A stretch of DNA of 19,040 bases from contig WHUZ01000251.1 of the NCBI GenBank assembly GCA_015179045.1, positions 1 to 19,040 of the forward strand. The letters run 5' to 3'. A program made the translations under genes and the position numbers. Shown one piece after another: positions 7,792 to 17,990 of this stretch. The notes under the pieces were generated by a model. The model worked only from the letters and a program-made list of their open reading frames with translations, was not told where the DNA came from and searched no databases. Within the stretch, counting starts at the first letter, position 1; each line of letters starts with the position of its first letter. This DNA comes from Kalaharituber pfeilii (Eukaryota; Ascomycota; Pezizomycetes; Pezizales; Pezizaceae).

Positions 7792-7796
7792 CTACC
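7792..7796. repeat. Target-site duplication of element B, right copy
   Basis: The sequence ctacc directly follows the LTR end at 7791 and matches 983-987. Removing element B and one copy restores the RNase H reading frame of element A. Confidence 0.95.
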
Positions 7797-9534
7797 GCAG
7801 CCATTTACTATCATTACCAACTACCACAACCTAGAAATATTCAAGTCCAAGACCCTGTTAAACTGCCGCCAAGCTCGTTAGGCTGGTAAACTAGCCCAAT
7901 ATGACTTTAGGATTACATTTTGCCTTAGAGAAAAGAATAAAAAGGCTGATGCACTTACAAGACGATCTGGAGATCTCCCTAAAGAGGAGAATAATTATGC
8001 TAGGCTAATACAAGAAGTCATTCTAAGTGAAAAATTCTTCTTAAATACTCTGGTAAGTAGCTATGAAACTGAGATTCAGACCCTAACCCAAACAGACTCT
8101 TTAGCTCAAGACATACGAAAGGCACTAGATAGAGGAGAAAAACATCATCCCAAGACCCCACTGGGAGAATGCATCTTCAAGAACAGCCTCTTATATATCT
8201 ATGGACTAGTATACATCCCTGACGACCTTAAATTATAAGCCAAAATTATTCATTCCTACCACAATTACCTAGCAGCTGGGCATTCAGGGTAAGTCTCAAC
8301 TTATGAAATCTTATCATGAAACTACTACTGGCCAGATATACATAAAACAATTGCCCATTACATTTGGAACCATGATACCTACGCTCGCATTAAACCTGTC
8401 CACCATGCATCCTATGAACTCCTAAAACCATTGAAAATACCTACTCGGAGATAGGACTCCTTGTCAATGGACTTCATTACTGGGCTACCTAAATCAAATG
8501 AAAAAAATGTAATCCTAGTCGTCGTAGACCACCTTACCAAAATGGCACACTATATCTCTACTTGCTCTGACATCAACTCTAAGGATATGGCCTAGTTGTT
8601 TTTCGACTACATTTTCAGGTTACATGGGTTATCCAGATCTATTATCTCTGATAGGGGGACACAGTTTACTTCTGAATTTTCCAGAACTCTCTGCAAGCTT
8701 TTCAGCATCTAGCAAAAACTTTCCACCAGCTTTCACCCTCAGACTGATGGCCAGACGGAATGAGACAATACAATTCTTGAACAATATTTATGAGGATACT
8801 GCAACTATCAATAAGACAATTGGTCTGAACTTATTGTCTTAGCCAAGTTCGCATACAATAATACCCTATCCTCTACTACTGGAGTAACTCTATTCTTTAC
8901 CAATTATGGCTACCACCCCCACTATACCCTGCTAGCCAAGCCAGATATCAAACTACCCAATCCCATAATCCTACAAGACTATGCTAATTGCTTGCAAGCG
9001 CTTGAAGAGTACCTGTGCACCGAGATTAAGTAGGCACAAGCAATACAGGTGGAAAATTCTGACGTGCACTGACTCCCTACATCCAAGTATAATATTGGAG
9101 ATAAGGTATGGCTCCTATAGCGAAATCTGCATACAATCCGACCTTCTGGAAAGCTCGATCACAAGAGACTAGGGAAGTTTAAGATCCAAGAAAAAATCTC
9201 CTCTTATGCCTATAGACTTAAGTTTCCCGCCTCCATGAAGGTACACCTAGTCTTCCATACCTCTCTACTTGAACCCATTGCTACAGACCCTCTTCCCGGC
9301 CAAACATCTCTTCCATCGCCTCCTGTCATTATTGAGGAAGAAGAAGAGTATGAGGTCGAAGAAATCCTAGACTCCTGGAAATGCCACAACAAACTTGAGT
9401 ACCTCATTCATTGACTTGGTTACAACCAGCTCACCTGGGAACCTGCTGAGCTATGCACTAACGTCTCACTGCTAGTCCGGCATTTCCACAACTCCTACCC
9501 CTCAAAACCAAGACCTCATACCCTGCCAAAATGA
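7797..9534 (+). pseudogene. Element A pol, 3' part: RNase H end, integrase, chromodomain
   Basis: This continues the frame broken by element B: removing B and one target copy joins the codons ...GCA CTA CC|G CAG. The segment reads in one frame from 7798 to the TGA at 9532-9534. It shows the RNase H end (KKADALTRRSG), the integrase zinc-finger region, the core motifs SMDFITGLP, IISDRGTQF and HPQTDGQTE (the D, D, E triad residues are readable), and a C-terminal chromodomain with EVEEILDSW and LTWEPAE. RIP-type stops replace Trp, Gln and Arg codons; one is TGG to TGA in the chromodomain near 9412. In the zinc finger the expected Cys pair reads as His and Tyr. Small ORFs in other frames here are shadows. 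Confidence 0.9.
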
Positions 9535-9634
9535 GTGGAACCAGGACTGACCCTATCATTATCCCTGATGATGATGATGAGCAGTAACCTGACCTTGAGA
9601 ATCACTGGAGCTCTCCCCCTAGAAGGGAGGCTAC
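9535..9634 (+). other. Element A 3' noncoding stretch and polypurine tract
   Basis: The stretch lies between the pol stop and the LTR. It holds a short (gat)n run near 9568-9581 and the purine-rich sequence agaagggagg at 9621-9630, placed as a polypurine tract (the primer for plus-strand DNA synthesis) just before the LTR start at 9635. An ATG at 9531 overlaps the pol stop as ATGA and opens a short acidic frame that ends at a TAA after 18 codons. Confidence 0.6.
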
Positions 9635-9856
9635 TGTAATAATCCAACCCAGACCCCTCGCCTCAGACCTTCCAGCTCTGGTCCTATATTGGTAACCAAT
9701 GTACTACTTGCCAGTACTTGTACACGTGCAGCTGACCTTGACACCTTTGCAATATACCGTACTTCTTCTAGCACTCTGATATATATCCCTGTACCTGTGA
9801 GTATGCTTAAGGGACATGGCCACCAGCATCCCAGTCATTGCTGAATAACCTGAACT

Positions 9857-10012
9857 GAAGAACCTGCCAGAACCTGCTAGAAGAACCCGGATCTCCAGAA
9901 CTCGTCGGAAAGCCGCAGAATCCACTAGAAAGCCATAGAACCTGCTAGAAGCCATAGACCCTGCCGGAAGCCATAGACCCTGCTGAAAAGTCATAGAATC
10001 TGCTGGAAACAG
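9857..10012 (+). repeat. Degenerate 19-20 bp tandem repeat in element A LTR
   Basis: Units resembling gaagccatagaccctgccg start at about 9908, 9928, 9948, 9967 and 9986, with spacings of 20, 20, 19 and about 19 bp. Shorter, poorer copies built on agaacctgc begin near 9857. The repeats lie inside the LTR upstream of the TATA-like box. Confidence 0.7.
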
Positions 10013-10145
10013 GTATTACCGAGCTTATTCCTGGATATTCTTAACGCTTCTTCCTACTTCTAGTCATTCTTTGGTCACTCATATACTTCCTGTCGTTTTC
10101 TTTGTTTTCTATGTACTTCTAGTTGCTTCTCGGTTTTCCATATAC

Positions 10146-10185
10146 TTTGTTTGTTTACTTGTTTGCTTGTTTGCTTGTTTGCCTG
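10146..10185 (+). repeat. Short (ttgtttgc)n tandem repeat in element A LTR
   Basis: About five imperfect copies of an 8-bp ttgtttgc unit lie just upstream of the TATA-like box. Confidence 0.65.
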
Positions 10186-10206
10186 GATTTTCTAATAAGG
10201 GTTTTC

Positions 10207-10213
10207 TATAAAG
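10207..10213 (+). promoter_or_regulatory. TATA-like box in element A LTR
   Basis: TATAAAG lies in the later part of the LTR, where a retrotransposon promoter is expected. It is followed by a C/T-rich stretch, which is common around fungal transcription starts. It is a motif match only. Confidence 0.4.
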
Positions 10214-10405
10214 AGGCCCTCCTACCTTCTCTCTCTTGCTTCTCCATGCAACACTACCCAAGTTGTGTATCTAGTCTTTTAATATATTTACATTTCGATA
10301 TCTCATAGTCCTGACCGCCTCTGCCTCTGCCTCCACCGTGACCTCGCCTCAGCACCCACCGCCTACCCCATACCCAGATCCTGTACCCTGATCTGGACCT
10401 ATTCA

Positions 10406-10688
10406 TTATACTTGAACTTAGTTTCTAACTCAAGTATTATAATAGCTAATATTATCTATTTTCAATCTATTTTGATAGTTTGTAGAGGAATGATTGTTTG
10501 TTTTATACTATTCAAGATAAATTGTCAACACTTATATATATTTCATATTATATATATAATGGCTTTCTGCATAAATATTATTTATATATACATTTTCTAT
10601 TAAAATTATAGTAAGTGTGTTTGGATAACTGCAAGTTTAATATTAATAACTTTAACTAAGATTTCTTGAAACTATTTCCAGAATTCTA
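10406..10688. other. AT-rich sequence between elements A and C
   Basis: AT-rich DNA begins sharply after the LTR of element A. No gene is supported; a 63-codon open stretch at 10412-10603 starts with TTG and is low complexity. From about 10615 the frame reads CLDNCKFNINNFN and so on up to element C and may be the left half of an older coding sequence (see 17200-17450). Confidence 0.5.
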
Positions 10689-10693
10689 TGAGA
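10615..10693 (+). pseudogene. Left half of an unidentified coding-like sequence split by element C
   Basis: Read in frame, this gives VCLDNCKFNINNFN, a TAA, then DFLKLFPEFYE up to the insertion point. Removing element C with one target copy joins it in frame to INWKNFLKLFEKN at 17200. The continuity across the empty site and the RIP-type stops suggest an old damaged gene or transposon. The family is not recognised. Confidence is low because AT-rich DNA can look open by chance. Confidence 0.3.
10689..10693. repeat. Target-site duplication of element C, left copy (mutated)
   Basis: tgaga precedes the 5' LTR; the right copy is caaga. The two differ only by t/c and g/a, as expected if an original cgaga lost its CpG by deamination on opposite strands. 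Confidence 0.65.
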
Positions 10694-11195
10694 TGTTATA
10701 GCTAAAGTAAAGCTTATGGAAAATACTTAGAACTCTTACCTGAATCACTACAAGGCATATACTGAAGATGTGACTGATTACCACTAGGCAATTCAGAGAT
10801 TCCCTTTGGGCTTATGGACTAGTAAGGGGCTAATGAAGTATATGTCAAGCAGTAAGTTATACAATAGCATTATATATTACTTAACAATTAATACTAATAT
10901 GTGTATATATATTAATTGCTGCTACCACTACTTCTAATGCATATTTCTATTATATTTCCTTATCTACATGTCTTATCTATATTTATTATATCATTGTCAT
11001 ATTATATTGATAGCCAAGAAGTCTATATAAATGGGCTGAATAGATAGCTAGAAGAAATCAAGATATTAGTGGTATTCTAAGTTAAATTCTTACTTAATAC
11101 TCTTATATAGCCTTTTACTATTCACTTCACTACCTTCATAGAACCATAGTCACCTCAGTGCTACTCTCATAAGCTCAGTGATGCCTATGCTAATA
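10694..11195 (+). repeat. Element C 5' LTR
   Basis: A 502-bp repeat of 16693-17194. It starts TGTTATAGCTAA, matching TGTTACAGCTAA of element B, and ends GCTAATA where B ends GCTGACA. It contains TATATAAA at 11024-11031 and a degraded self-priming motif at 11065-11075. It is shorter than the LTR of B mainly because it lacks the expanded minisatellite. Confidence 0.9.
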
Positions 11196-11197
11196 TT

Positions 11198-11208
11198 ACA
11201 TTGCTATT
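11198..11208 (+). promoter_or_regulatory. Primer-binding site of element C (degraded)
   Basis: The sequence acattgctatt starts two bases after the LTR, where element B has ACACTGCTAGT. The LTR motif it would pair with reads attagtggtat (5' LTR) or actagtagtgt (3' LTR). The 3' LTR copy matches the reverse complement of the primer-binding site of B at 10 of 11 positions. Confidence 0.5.
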
Positions 11209-11245
11209 ACTACTTTTTTCTTTTCTTTTGTATACCTAATAAGTA

Positions 11246-13041
11246 ATAAAGCCTTAATAATTACTCTCTTGACTCTCCCAATATTCTAATTACTCTTAAC
11301 ATGTACCTCAGAAGTCAGAAAGCAGGCATACCTCTGAGAAAGTAAAATCTGTAGAAACTACATAGCTCTTTCTCACTAATGATGGCCAAGATATTACTAT
11401 GTCTAGAAATAACTAACTACAATAAATTTTATATATAGTCTTATACTAGATCAAAAGACAGGATTCACCTCCAAGTCAATATATTATACAAGAGCAGTTC
11501 CTACCTATAAGACTGCCACAGGTAGCATACCTCACAACATTTATATAACTAACTCTATATGTCTCATATGTAAGCTCTTTATTGTTAGAAGTATTTCTAT
11601 AAGGCAAATCTACAGTACTACTAAAGGTATCCAAAAGAAAGCAATGAGTATGCTCCTACCCATTAGAGTCTAGTAGCCAATTCATAAAAGTATTTGTAGA
11701 AGAGGTAAGCTATATAAAAGGAAGCTTAGAACAAAGAACAGAGTAAGCAAAATCTAGTACCAAAATAGTAATAACTAATATAGCTAACTTCTGAAATAAA
11801 TAGTTATATACCAGGCAATAAGATATTATAGACTTTAAGAAGCTAGTAAATATCAATTTCGAGACTCTCATTGACCTAGTAGATAAACAATTTGAGCCAG
11901 AAGCTTAAGCTCAGAACAATAGATTAGAAATGCTCAGGACAGCAATATTATAGGAAATAGAAAACAACCAACTATATTAATTACTCAGATGAATATATTA
12001 ATATAGCAGGTTGCTATAGTTCTACAGCAATAGCAGAACCTTCTACCACTACTGAATAACTGAGGTTGAAGACCTTTACATAGCTGCATAGAGTTCTGCC
12101 ACTACTGTTGCTAGTCCTACTCAAGGTCTTGCTCATCTTTACTTAAGGTAAAGTAGTCAAAATCATTTGCTAGAAAGCCCAAAGAACTAAAAAACTTTCT
12201 CTTCTCAATAGAAGAGTATTTTAAGGTATGTAATATTGAGAATGATAGAACTAAGAACAGAATAATTTTCTATTATTTGGAAGAGTCTGCAAAGACATGA
12301 TAGAGGTACTATTATAATACAGAATAGACCTAAGTGCAATATATTGAGCATTTCTAGAAGCAATACCAGGACAAACAAGACAAAGCTGAGAAGGCTTGAA
12401 AGATCCAGAATACTTACCAAGTGAAGGATATCTACTCTTACCTTACTAATATCAATGAATAGAACTTCTCAATAAGCTTAGAAGATGAGATCCTAATTGG
12501 CTTCATTATAAAGAATATTGATACTATAATTGTAAATCATATAGTAGGGTACCTAGAGGCTATAACCAACTGGTCTCTATGAAAGGAAAAAGCTATATCT
12601 ATTGCCACCTATACCTCTAAGACCTCTTACTCCTCCTCCTAAAAGTCTGCTATCAATAAGTATTCCCAACCTGGTTCAACTGCCTCAGTATCCTCCTATT
12701 GCCTTACCCAATCAGCTAAGAGGTATACAGTAGAAAACCCTAAGAACTATAACTTCATTTCCTCTTAGGTAAAGGATGAATGGTTTAAGAAGAGGTACTA
12801 CATAAAATGCGGTGCCTTCAATTACAAGACCTACAAGTATTTTATAGGCTAGACATATAAGGAAGAGCCAGGAAAGAAGGATAGCAAAACTTCTATCAAG
12901 AAAGAATAAGAGACTGTTAAGGTACTAGAGGAGTGAATCAAGAAACCCTGCAAGTGGTAGTATACAGATAAGAGTTACCTATAGATAATTGAACTCAATT
13001 TCGAAAAAGAGTCAGTATACAATAAGTTAGAAAATGAATAG
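11246..13041 (+). pseudogene. Element C gag remnant
   Basis: This is homologous to the Gag of element B but full of stops. The start codon reads ATA (11246-11248) where B has ATG. Recognisable stretches are EEVSYIKGSLEQRTE near 11700-11750, NFETLIDLVDKQFEPEA near 11850-11910, the capsid domain (QYQDKQDKAEKA near 12360) and the zinc-knuckle region near 12797-12835. There only one Cys of the CCHC set survives and the others read Tyr, each one transition away. The frame ends at TAG 13039-13041, where B has TGA. At least one indel is needed to follow it throughout. A 71-codon ORF on the other strand at 12205-12420 is a shadow. Confidence 0.88.
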
Positions 13042-16000
13042 AAGACTCTTAATATACTATTGGGCAGTTTCTAAAATATACATCTCTCCTTGCTATAGAT
13101 ATTCTCTTTCAGCTATCTAGTGTCAAGATCCAAGCACTTATTAACTGTAATTCATCTGCTTCTGTTGTTTCTTTGTCTCTTAGAAGAAAATTAGATTAGA
13201 AAGATTGAGCAAGACCTATAAATATATGCTAGAGGAACAGAAGCTCCTTAGAAGGATGGACAAAGGTTTTGAATATTATATTTGTATTTTCTGGTATTTG
13301 GAGTAAATTAGATAATGTAATCTCTAGTACTGTATTTGATTTTGATATAGAGTGCTTAGATATTAGTAACAGAAAAGTTCTCTTGAGATTATCTTAGCTA
13401 CGAAGGAAAGGTTTCTCTATTGATTGTAAAAACTGGCATTTGATATATAATTCCCTTGATTTTATTGTTCCTTATAATAAAATCGTTCTACCATCTATTT
13501 TTATTTTGGAATTGGAAAAGAAACCCCTAGAGGAGGATGATGTATTACTAATAATTGATGTATATGAATATTATAAACATTATGCTCAAGTATTCTCTAA
13601 GAGGCAAGTAGCCAGACTACTATCCTACTAATCCTGAGATTATGAGATCCTACTTAATAACTCTAATACTAAAGTACCTAATAGCCCAATATATAAGACT
13701 ACTTGAAAGGAAGATAAAGCTCTGCAGAGGTATCTGAAAGAGTATCTATCTACCAGCAAGATTAGATGTTCAAGATCTACTGCTAATGTATGAATATTAT
13801 TGGTCCAAAAAAAGGATAGCTCATTCTATTTATATGTGGACTATAGGGGACTTAACAAGATTAAAATACTGAACTGTTACCCTCTTCCACTCATGCTAGA
13901 CCTTCTAGAAAAGACCTGTAGTAGTAAATACTTTACTAAATTAGACTTCAAGAATAGCTACTACCTCATTAAATTAAGTTAAGTAATGAATAAAAGACTA
14001 TCTTTAAGACCAAGAATGGCTTGTTCGAATATACTATTATACTCTTTAGACTTGTCAATATACTGGCAAGCTTTTAAGAAATAATAGATAAAATCCTAAA
14101 AAATATTGATAGGGTAGTATGGTACTTAGACAATATCTTGATCTATAGTAAAAGGACTGAAGTCAAATCATAGAACAGATCTTGCAACTACTACTCAACT
14201 ATAGACTGGCTGTAAATCTGGCTAAGTCTGAATTTTATATATAAGAAACAACCTTTCTTAGCCATATTATTAATGGGAAAGAGATCAGGATAGACTCCTA
14301 TAAGCTCAGTACTATTGCTGACTGGCTAATACCAACTAAGAAAAAGGAAGTCCAGAAGTTTCTAGGCTTTACTAATTATTACTGCCACTTTATTAAAAAC
14401 TATAGTACTAGAGCCAAACTGCTCACATCTCTTATAGTCAATATACTATTCTTATAAGATGATATGCAATAGCAGTTATTTGATAAACTTAAGCAAGTAT
14501 TCATAAATGCTCTAATATTGTACCCATAAGATAGAACTCTGGAAACAATTATGGAAACTGATCCATCTAACCAAGCCCTTGCTGGTATTCTCTTCTAATA
14601 CTATGAGGAGAATAGGACTAGAATATTATACTCAATTGACTTCTACTTACAAGCTCTTAATATAGCTGAATACAATTACTTTATCCATACTAAAGAGCTG
14701 TTGGCAATCATTAACTGCTTCAAAAAATAGTATACCTAGCTATAGAGAGTATATGTTAATATATATATAGATCACTATAACCTTAAATACTTCACTACTA
14801 AGTAGAAGCTTAACTCCCAGCAAGCCAACTAGTATATGAAAATGTGTGAGCTAGACTTTACTATCATCTACTATAAGGGAAGTAATAATGGGAAGACCGA
14901 TGCTATATTACGTTAAACTAGTAATGAACCTGCAAGTCTAGAGATCTAACTTCTTAAAGATAGGCAATTACTCATTAATAGTGACCTTGTTAAGAAGGAC
15001 CTAGAGTTGGAAGGCATCGATACTAAGAATTAGGAAAGAAAAAATAATCTCCTAATAGTACTAAAAGAATACAAACTGGTAGTTCAAATGAAATAGTGCT
15101 ATAACTCAGAAGTTGTAGGCTACTAGGAGGTACACTGTACCTAAGAAATAATATTAAGAAACTTCTACTGAGATAGATAGAAAGAAGCTATACAAATATA
15201 TGTCACTAGTTGTATAGCATGCCAAAAGGTAAAAGCTGATTGGCATGCTTATCAAACCCAATTAATACTAATACTAACTGAAATCAAGCCTTTCAAGGAA
15301 GTAGCTATGAATTTTGTCAGAGAACTACTAGATTTGGAAGACTATAATGTGATGCTTATTATCATGGATCACTTCACTAAGGTCCAATGATATATACTGG
15401 CCAAAACAACCTAGATATCTACAGATATCACTGCAGTATTTATCAACAATATCTAGTGATATTATAGGCTATCATAGGATATTATATTAGATCAAGGACT
15501 CTAATTTACCTCTATATATTGAAAGGAGATTAACCAATAGCTTAATATCAAACTTTGGCTATCTATATCCTACTACCCATAAACTAACAGATTGTTAGAA
15601 TGAGTAATATAAACTCTTAAGCAATATCTACATATCTTCTGACATAATAGGTAAAACTATTAGGTCACTTGGCTACCACTAGCTGAGTATGTATACAATA
15701 CCTTAAAAATATCAACCCATAGCTATATACCCTTTAAAAGCCTATACAGATTTAACTTTAAAACAATATATATCTCGAATAAGTATACTTTTGCCTCACT
15801 GGCAGCAGAGAACTGGCTAGACAGAATAACTATAATATATAACCAAATATACAACACTCTTCAAAAAATAAATAATAAGAGGTCAAAGCTTTTTACTGAA
15901 AAGTGAAGGCAATTCTAAGTAGGGAATAAAGTACTGGTTAACCAATAGAACTTACAGGTCAAGTCGGGTAATAACTAGGTACTTACCAACAAATATATTA

Positions 16001-16356
16001 GTCCTTATAAGATAAAAAAAGTCATAAGCTACTATGCATATAAACTTGAACTACCTCAAGGTATATGACTATATAAAGTCATATACATCAGCCTCTTTAA
16101 ACTATTTCAAACCTGAGAAAATAGTAACAATATAGACTTAAATGATAATGAAGAATTCTACTATGACATTAACTATATTATTAACAATCATAAGATTCGA
16201 GGCTAGATTAAATATTGAATCTATTGGCAAGGGTATAATGAAAAGGATAATACTTGAGAGCCTATTAGCAACCTATAGCACTTACTGGAATTCGGAATGG
16301 AGTTCTATAAGAAGCACCTATGAAAGCCTGAAGACCCTAGTCTATAAGTAATATGA
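13038..16356 (+). pseudogene. Element C pol remnant
   Basis: A damaged copy of a B-type pol. The ATG reads ATA at 13038-13040. Protease residues read NCNSSASVV near 13147-13170, with the catalytic Asp changed to Asn. A protease-RT linker survives as an open stretch at 13440-13631 and part of RT at 13800-13982 (DYRGLNKIKILNCYPLPL). YLDD reads YLDN at 14123-14134. RNase H (KELLAI near 14694), integrase (IACQKVKAD near 15218) and a chromodomain near 16130-16340 follow. At least two indels occur: near 13977 by comparison with B, and a loss of about 10 bases near 14160-14175. The likely original stop is TGA at 16354-16356. It is useful as a reference for placing the indels in B. Confidence 0.9.
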
Positions 16357-16692
16357 ACTAATGTTCTAATAATAGGTATTATTTGGTACTAAGGTCTAGC
16401 TACATAAGCTACAACCTCATATAAGTTATTATACCTTCCATATTCTTAAGCTTTTGTCTATAAGGTTTTACTCAAGAAGTAGTTTAATAGCTAATACTTA
16501 TAAAAACTACTATTTATACAGGATATACCAGTCTTCCTATTGGCTACTAATGAGTTTTGGTAATGATAGTACTCAGTATATAGAGTATACTAATACTCTT
16601 AGCCTTTACAAATATCTACTAATCTAACTGAATAGGTTTTTGGATTAGTTTAGATACTTTTCAAGGCAGAAAAGCTCTAAAATAGAAGGTGA
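16357..16692 (+). other. Element C 3' noncoding region and polypurine tract
   Basis: This corresponds to the 3' noncoding region of element B. It ends in gcagaaaagctctaaaatag, then aaggtga, directly before the LTR, a mutated version of the polypurine tract of B. No ORF is supported. Confidence 0.7.
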
Positions 16693-17194
16693 TATTATAG
16701 CTAAGGTAAGACTTATAGAAAATACCTAGAACTCCTATCCGAATCACTGTAAAGTGTATGCTGAAGATATGACTAATTACTACTAGGTAATACAGGGATT
16801 TACTTTGGGCCCATGGACTGGTGGATGGCTAATGAAGTGTATGTCAAGTAGTAAGTCATATGATAGTACTATACATTACTCAACAATTAATACTAATATA
16901 TATACATATATTAGTTGCTGCTACTACTACTTCTAATGCATATTTCTATTATGTTTTCTTATCTACATATCTTATCTATATTTATTATATTATTGTTATA
17001 TCATATTAATAGTCAGAAAGTCTATATAAATAGATTGAATAGATAGTTAGAAGAAATTAAGATACTAGTAGTGTTTTAAGTTAAACTCTTACTTAATGTT
17101 CTTACATAATCTTTTGCTATCTACTTTACTGCCTTTGTGGAACTATAGTTGCCTTAGTACCACTCTCACGAGCCCAGTAATGTCTATGCTAATA
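16693..17194 (+). repeat. Element C 3' LTR
   Basis: A 502-bp repeat of 10694-11195. The first bases read TATTATAGC where the 5' LTR has TGTTATAGC (a G-to-A change), and the end reads GCTAATA. The TATA box is at 17023-17030 and the self-priming motif at 17064-17074, both at the same offsets as in the 5' LTR. Differences between the two LTRs are dominated by transitions. Confidence 0.9.
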
Positions 17195-17199
17195 CAAGA
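17195..17199. repeat. Target-site duplication of element C, right copy (mutated)
   Basis: caaga follows the 3' LTR and pairs with tgaga at 10689-10693, with two transitions between the copies. Confidence 0.65.
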
Positions 17200-17450
17200 T
17201 TAACTGGAAGAATTTTCTAAAACTTTTTGAGAAGAATATTTAAGAGCTTACTAGTGACTATATAAGGTTTCTTAATGATTAGGATCTTTACTGTATCTAT
17301 GATAGGAAGGGCTTCTAGGTGCCATTCGATTATGAGAGGTACTATAATAATAGCTATAAAAGTAATAACTTAAAGTTATAGTATAATGGGAATACTTCAT
17401 TATAGCTAATTATATGAATAAAAAACTTCGAATATATTCTTATATAGAAA
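17200..17450 (+). pseudogene. Right half of an unidentified coding-like sequence
   Basis: This continues the frame from 10615-10693. It reads NWKNFLKLFEKNI, stop, ELTSDYIRFLND, stop, DLYCIYDRKGF, stop, VPFDYERYYNNSYKSNNLKL. The stops are TAA and TAG, as RIP of Gln or Trp codons would give. No known family was recognised; a transposon protein is possible, given the setting. It fades out after about 17450. Confidence 0.35.
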
Positions 17451-17990
17451 TAACTTTAAGCAGAAGTGTTATAGCTTTCACTGATAATAGTTCTTCTATT
17501 AGGATGAGCTATCCAGCTCAAGTTAAATACTCTTACTGGATTCTATCCTAAGTACTCTTTCTGATAGTAGCTTTCTATAGAAACTAAAGCCTTATTCCAA
17601 TCTACTAGATACATGGTCCAGTCTGTTACCTATTAGATTTTAGACTTATTAGCTTCTCCTAGTACTAAACCTAGCCTAGTTATCTCTTCTAAAGATAATG
17701 GAGTAGTATTACTAATTAGGACTCTGTAGCAGCTTACTCTGCTAAGCTGTAGGTAACTGACAGTATCCTGTCCTGATTAATCCTAGGCTTCCTATTTAGT
17801 ACTTACTATTATTTCCTAATAGTATTATACTACTAATGGAGTGACCATTCTAGTAATGATTATCTTACTGGCATTAGGAGATTATAGATTCTCTATTAAC
17901 TATCTCAACCTCTATGACATATAATACTTATAAATATATAGTATTATAGTAATAGATTATTATATATTTTAGATTTTTAAAATACTTTCT
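17451..17990. other. AT-rich region without recognised genes
   Basis: Composition is less extreme than further right, with scattered GC-containing stretches such as gaccattctag, so it may be an old mutated repeat. No ORF, RNA gene or clear repeat was found. Confidence 0.4.

Larger units (their letters stand above)
1..10405 (+). mobile_element. Element A: partial, RIP-damaged Ty3/gypsy chromovirus
   Basis: This is the 3' portion of an LTR retrotransposon read on the + strand. Its 5' LTR, gag and protease lie left of the window. From left to right it has reverse transcriptase, RNase H, the inserted element B (988-7791), the rest of RNase H, integrase, a chromodomain, a polypurine tract and one LTR. 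Its LTR starts TGTAATAATCC and differs from the LTRs of B and C, so it belongs to another family. Stops in the pol frame are explained by CAA to TAA and TGG to TAG/TGA changes, which indicates RIP of moderate strength. The right end near 10405 is a guess, since the partner LTR is not visible. Confidence 0.85.
9635..10405 (+). repeat. Element A 3' LTR
   Basis: The sequence starts with TGTAATAATCC directly after a purine-rich tract. It has the moderate GC content of element A and ends where composition drops sharply to AT-rich DNA near 10405-10412. A TATA-like box lies at 10207. The left edge is well supported by the TG dinucleotide and the polypurine tract. The right edge is inferred from the last CA before the composition change and could be off by some bases, because the 5' LTR is outside the window. 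Confidence 0.6.
10694..17194 (+). mobile_element. Element C: heavily RIP-mutated chromovirus, same family as B
   Basis: A 6501-bp element with two 502-bp LTRs. It matches element B along its whole length: LTR ends, TATA box, primer-binding site, gag, gag-pol junction, pol, chromodomain, 3' noncoding region and polypurine tract. The sequence is strongly AT-enriched and stops fill every frame, mostly TAG and TAA where B has Trp or Gln codons. Key residues are lost: YLDD reads YLDN (14123-14134), and the zinc knuckle Cys and His read Tyr. It is an inactive relic that matches RIP. Confidence 0.93.

Noticed and set aside
8624..9172. ORFs of 72 and 63 codons in the integrase region of element A
   Set aside because: They are out of frame with the recognisable integrase and are shadows.
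10412..10603. 63-codon ORF in AT-rich DNA
   Set aside because: It starts with TTG, its composition is low complexity, and there is no homology or conserved context.
16142..16351. 69-codon ORF at the end of element C
   Set aside because: It is out of frame with the chromodomain remnant; element B has the same kind of shadow frame.
17260..17340. Possible tRNA-like segment around gccattcgattatgag
   Set aside because: No cloverleaf arms or T-loop consensus could be matched.
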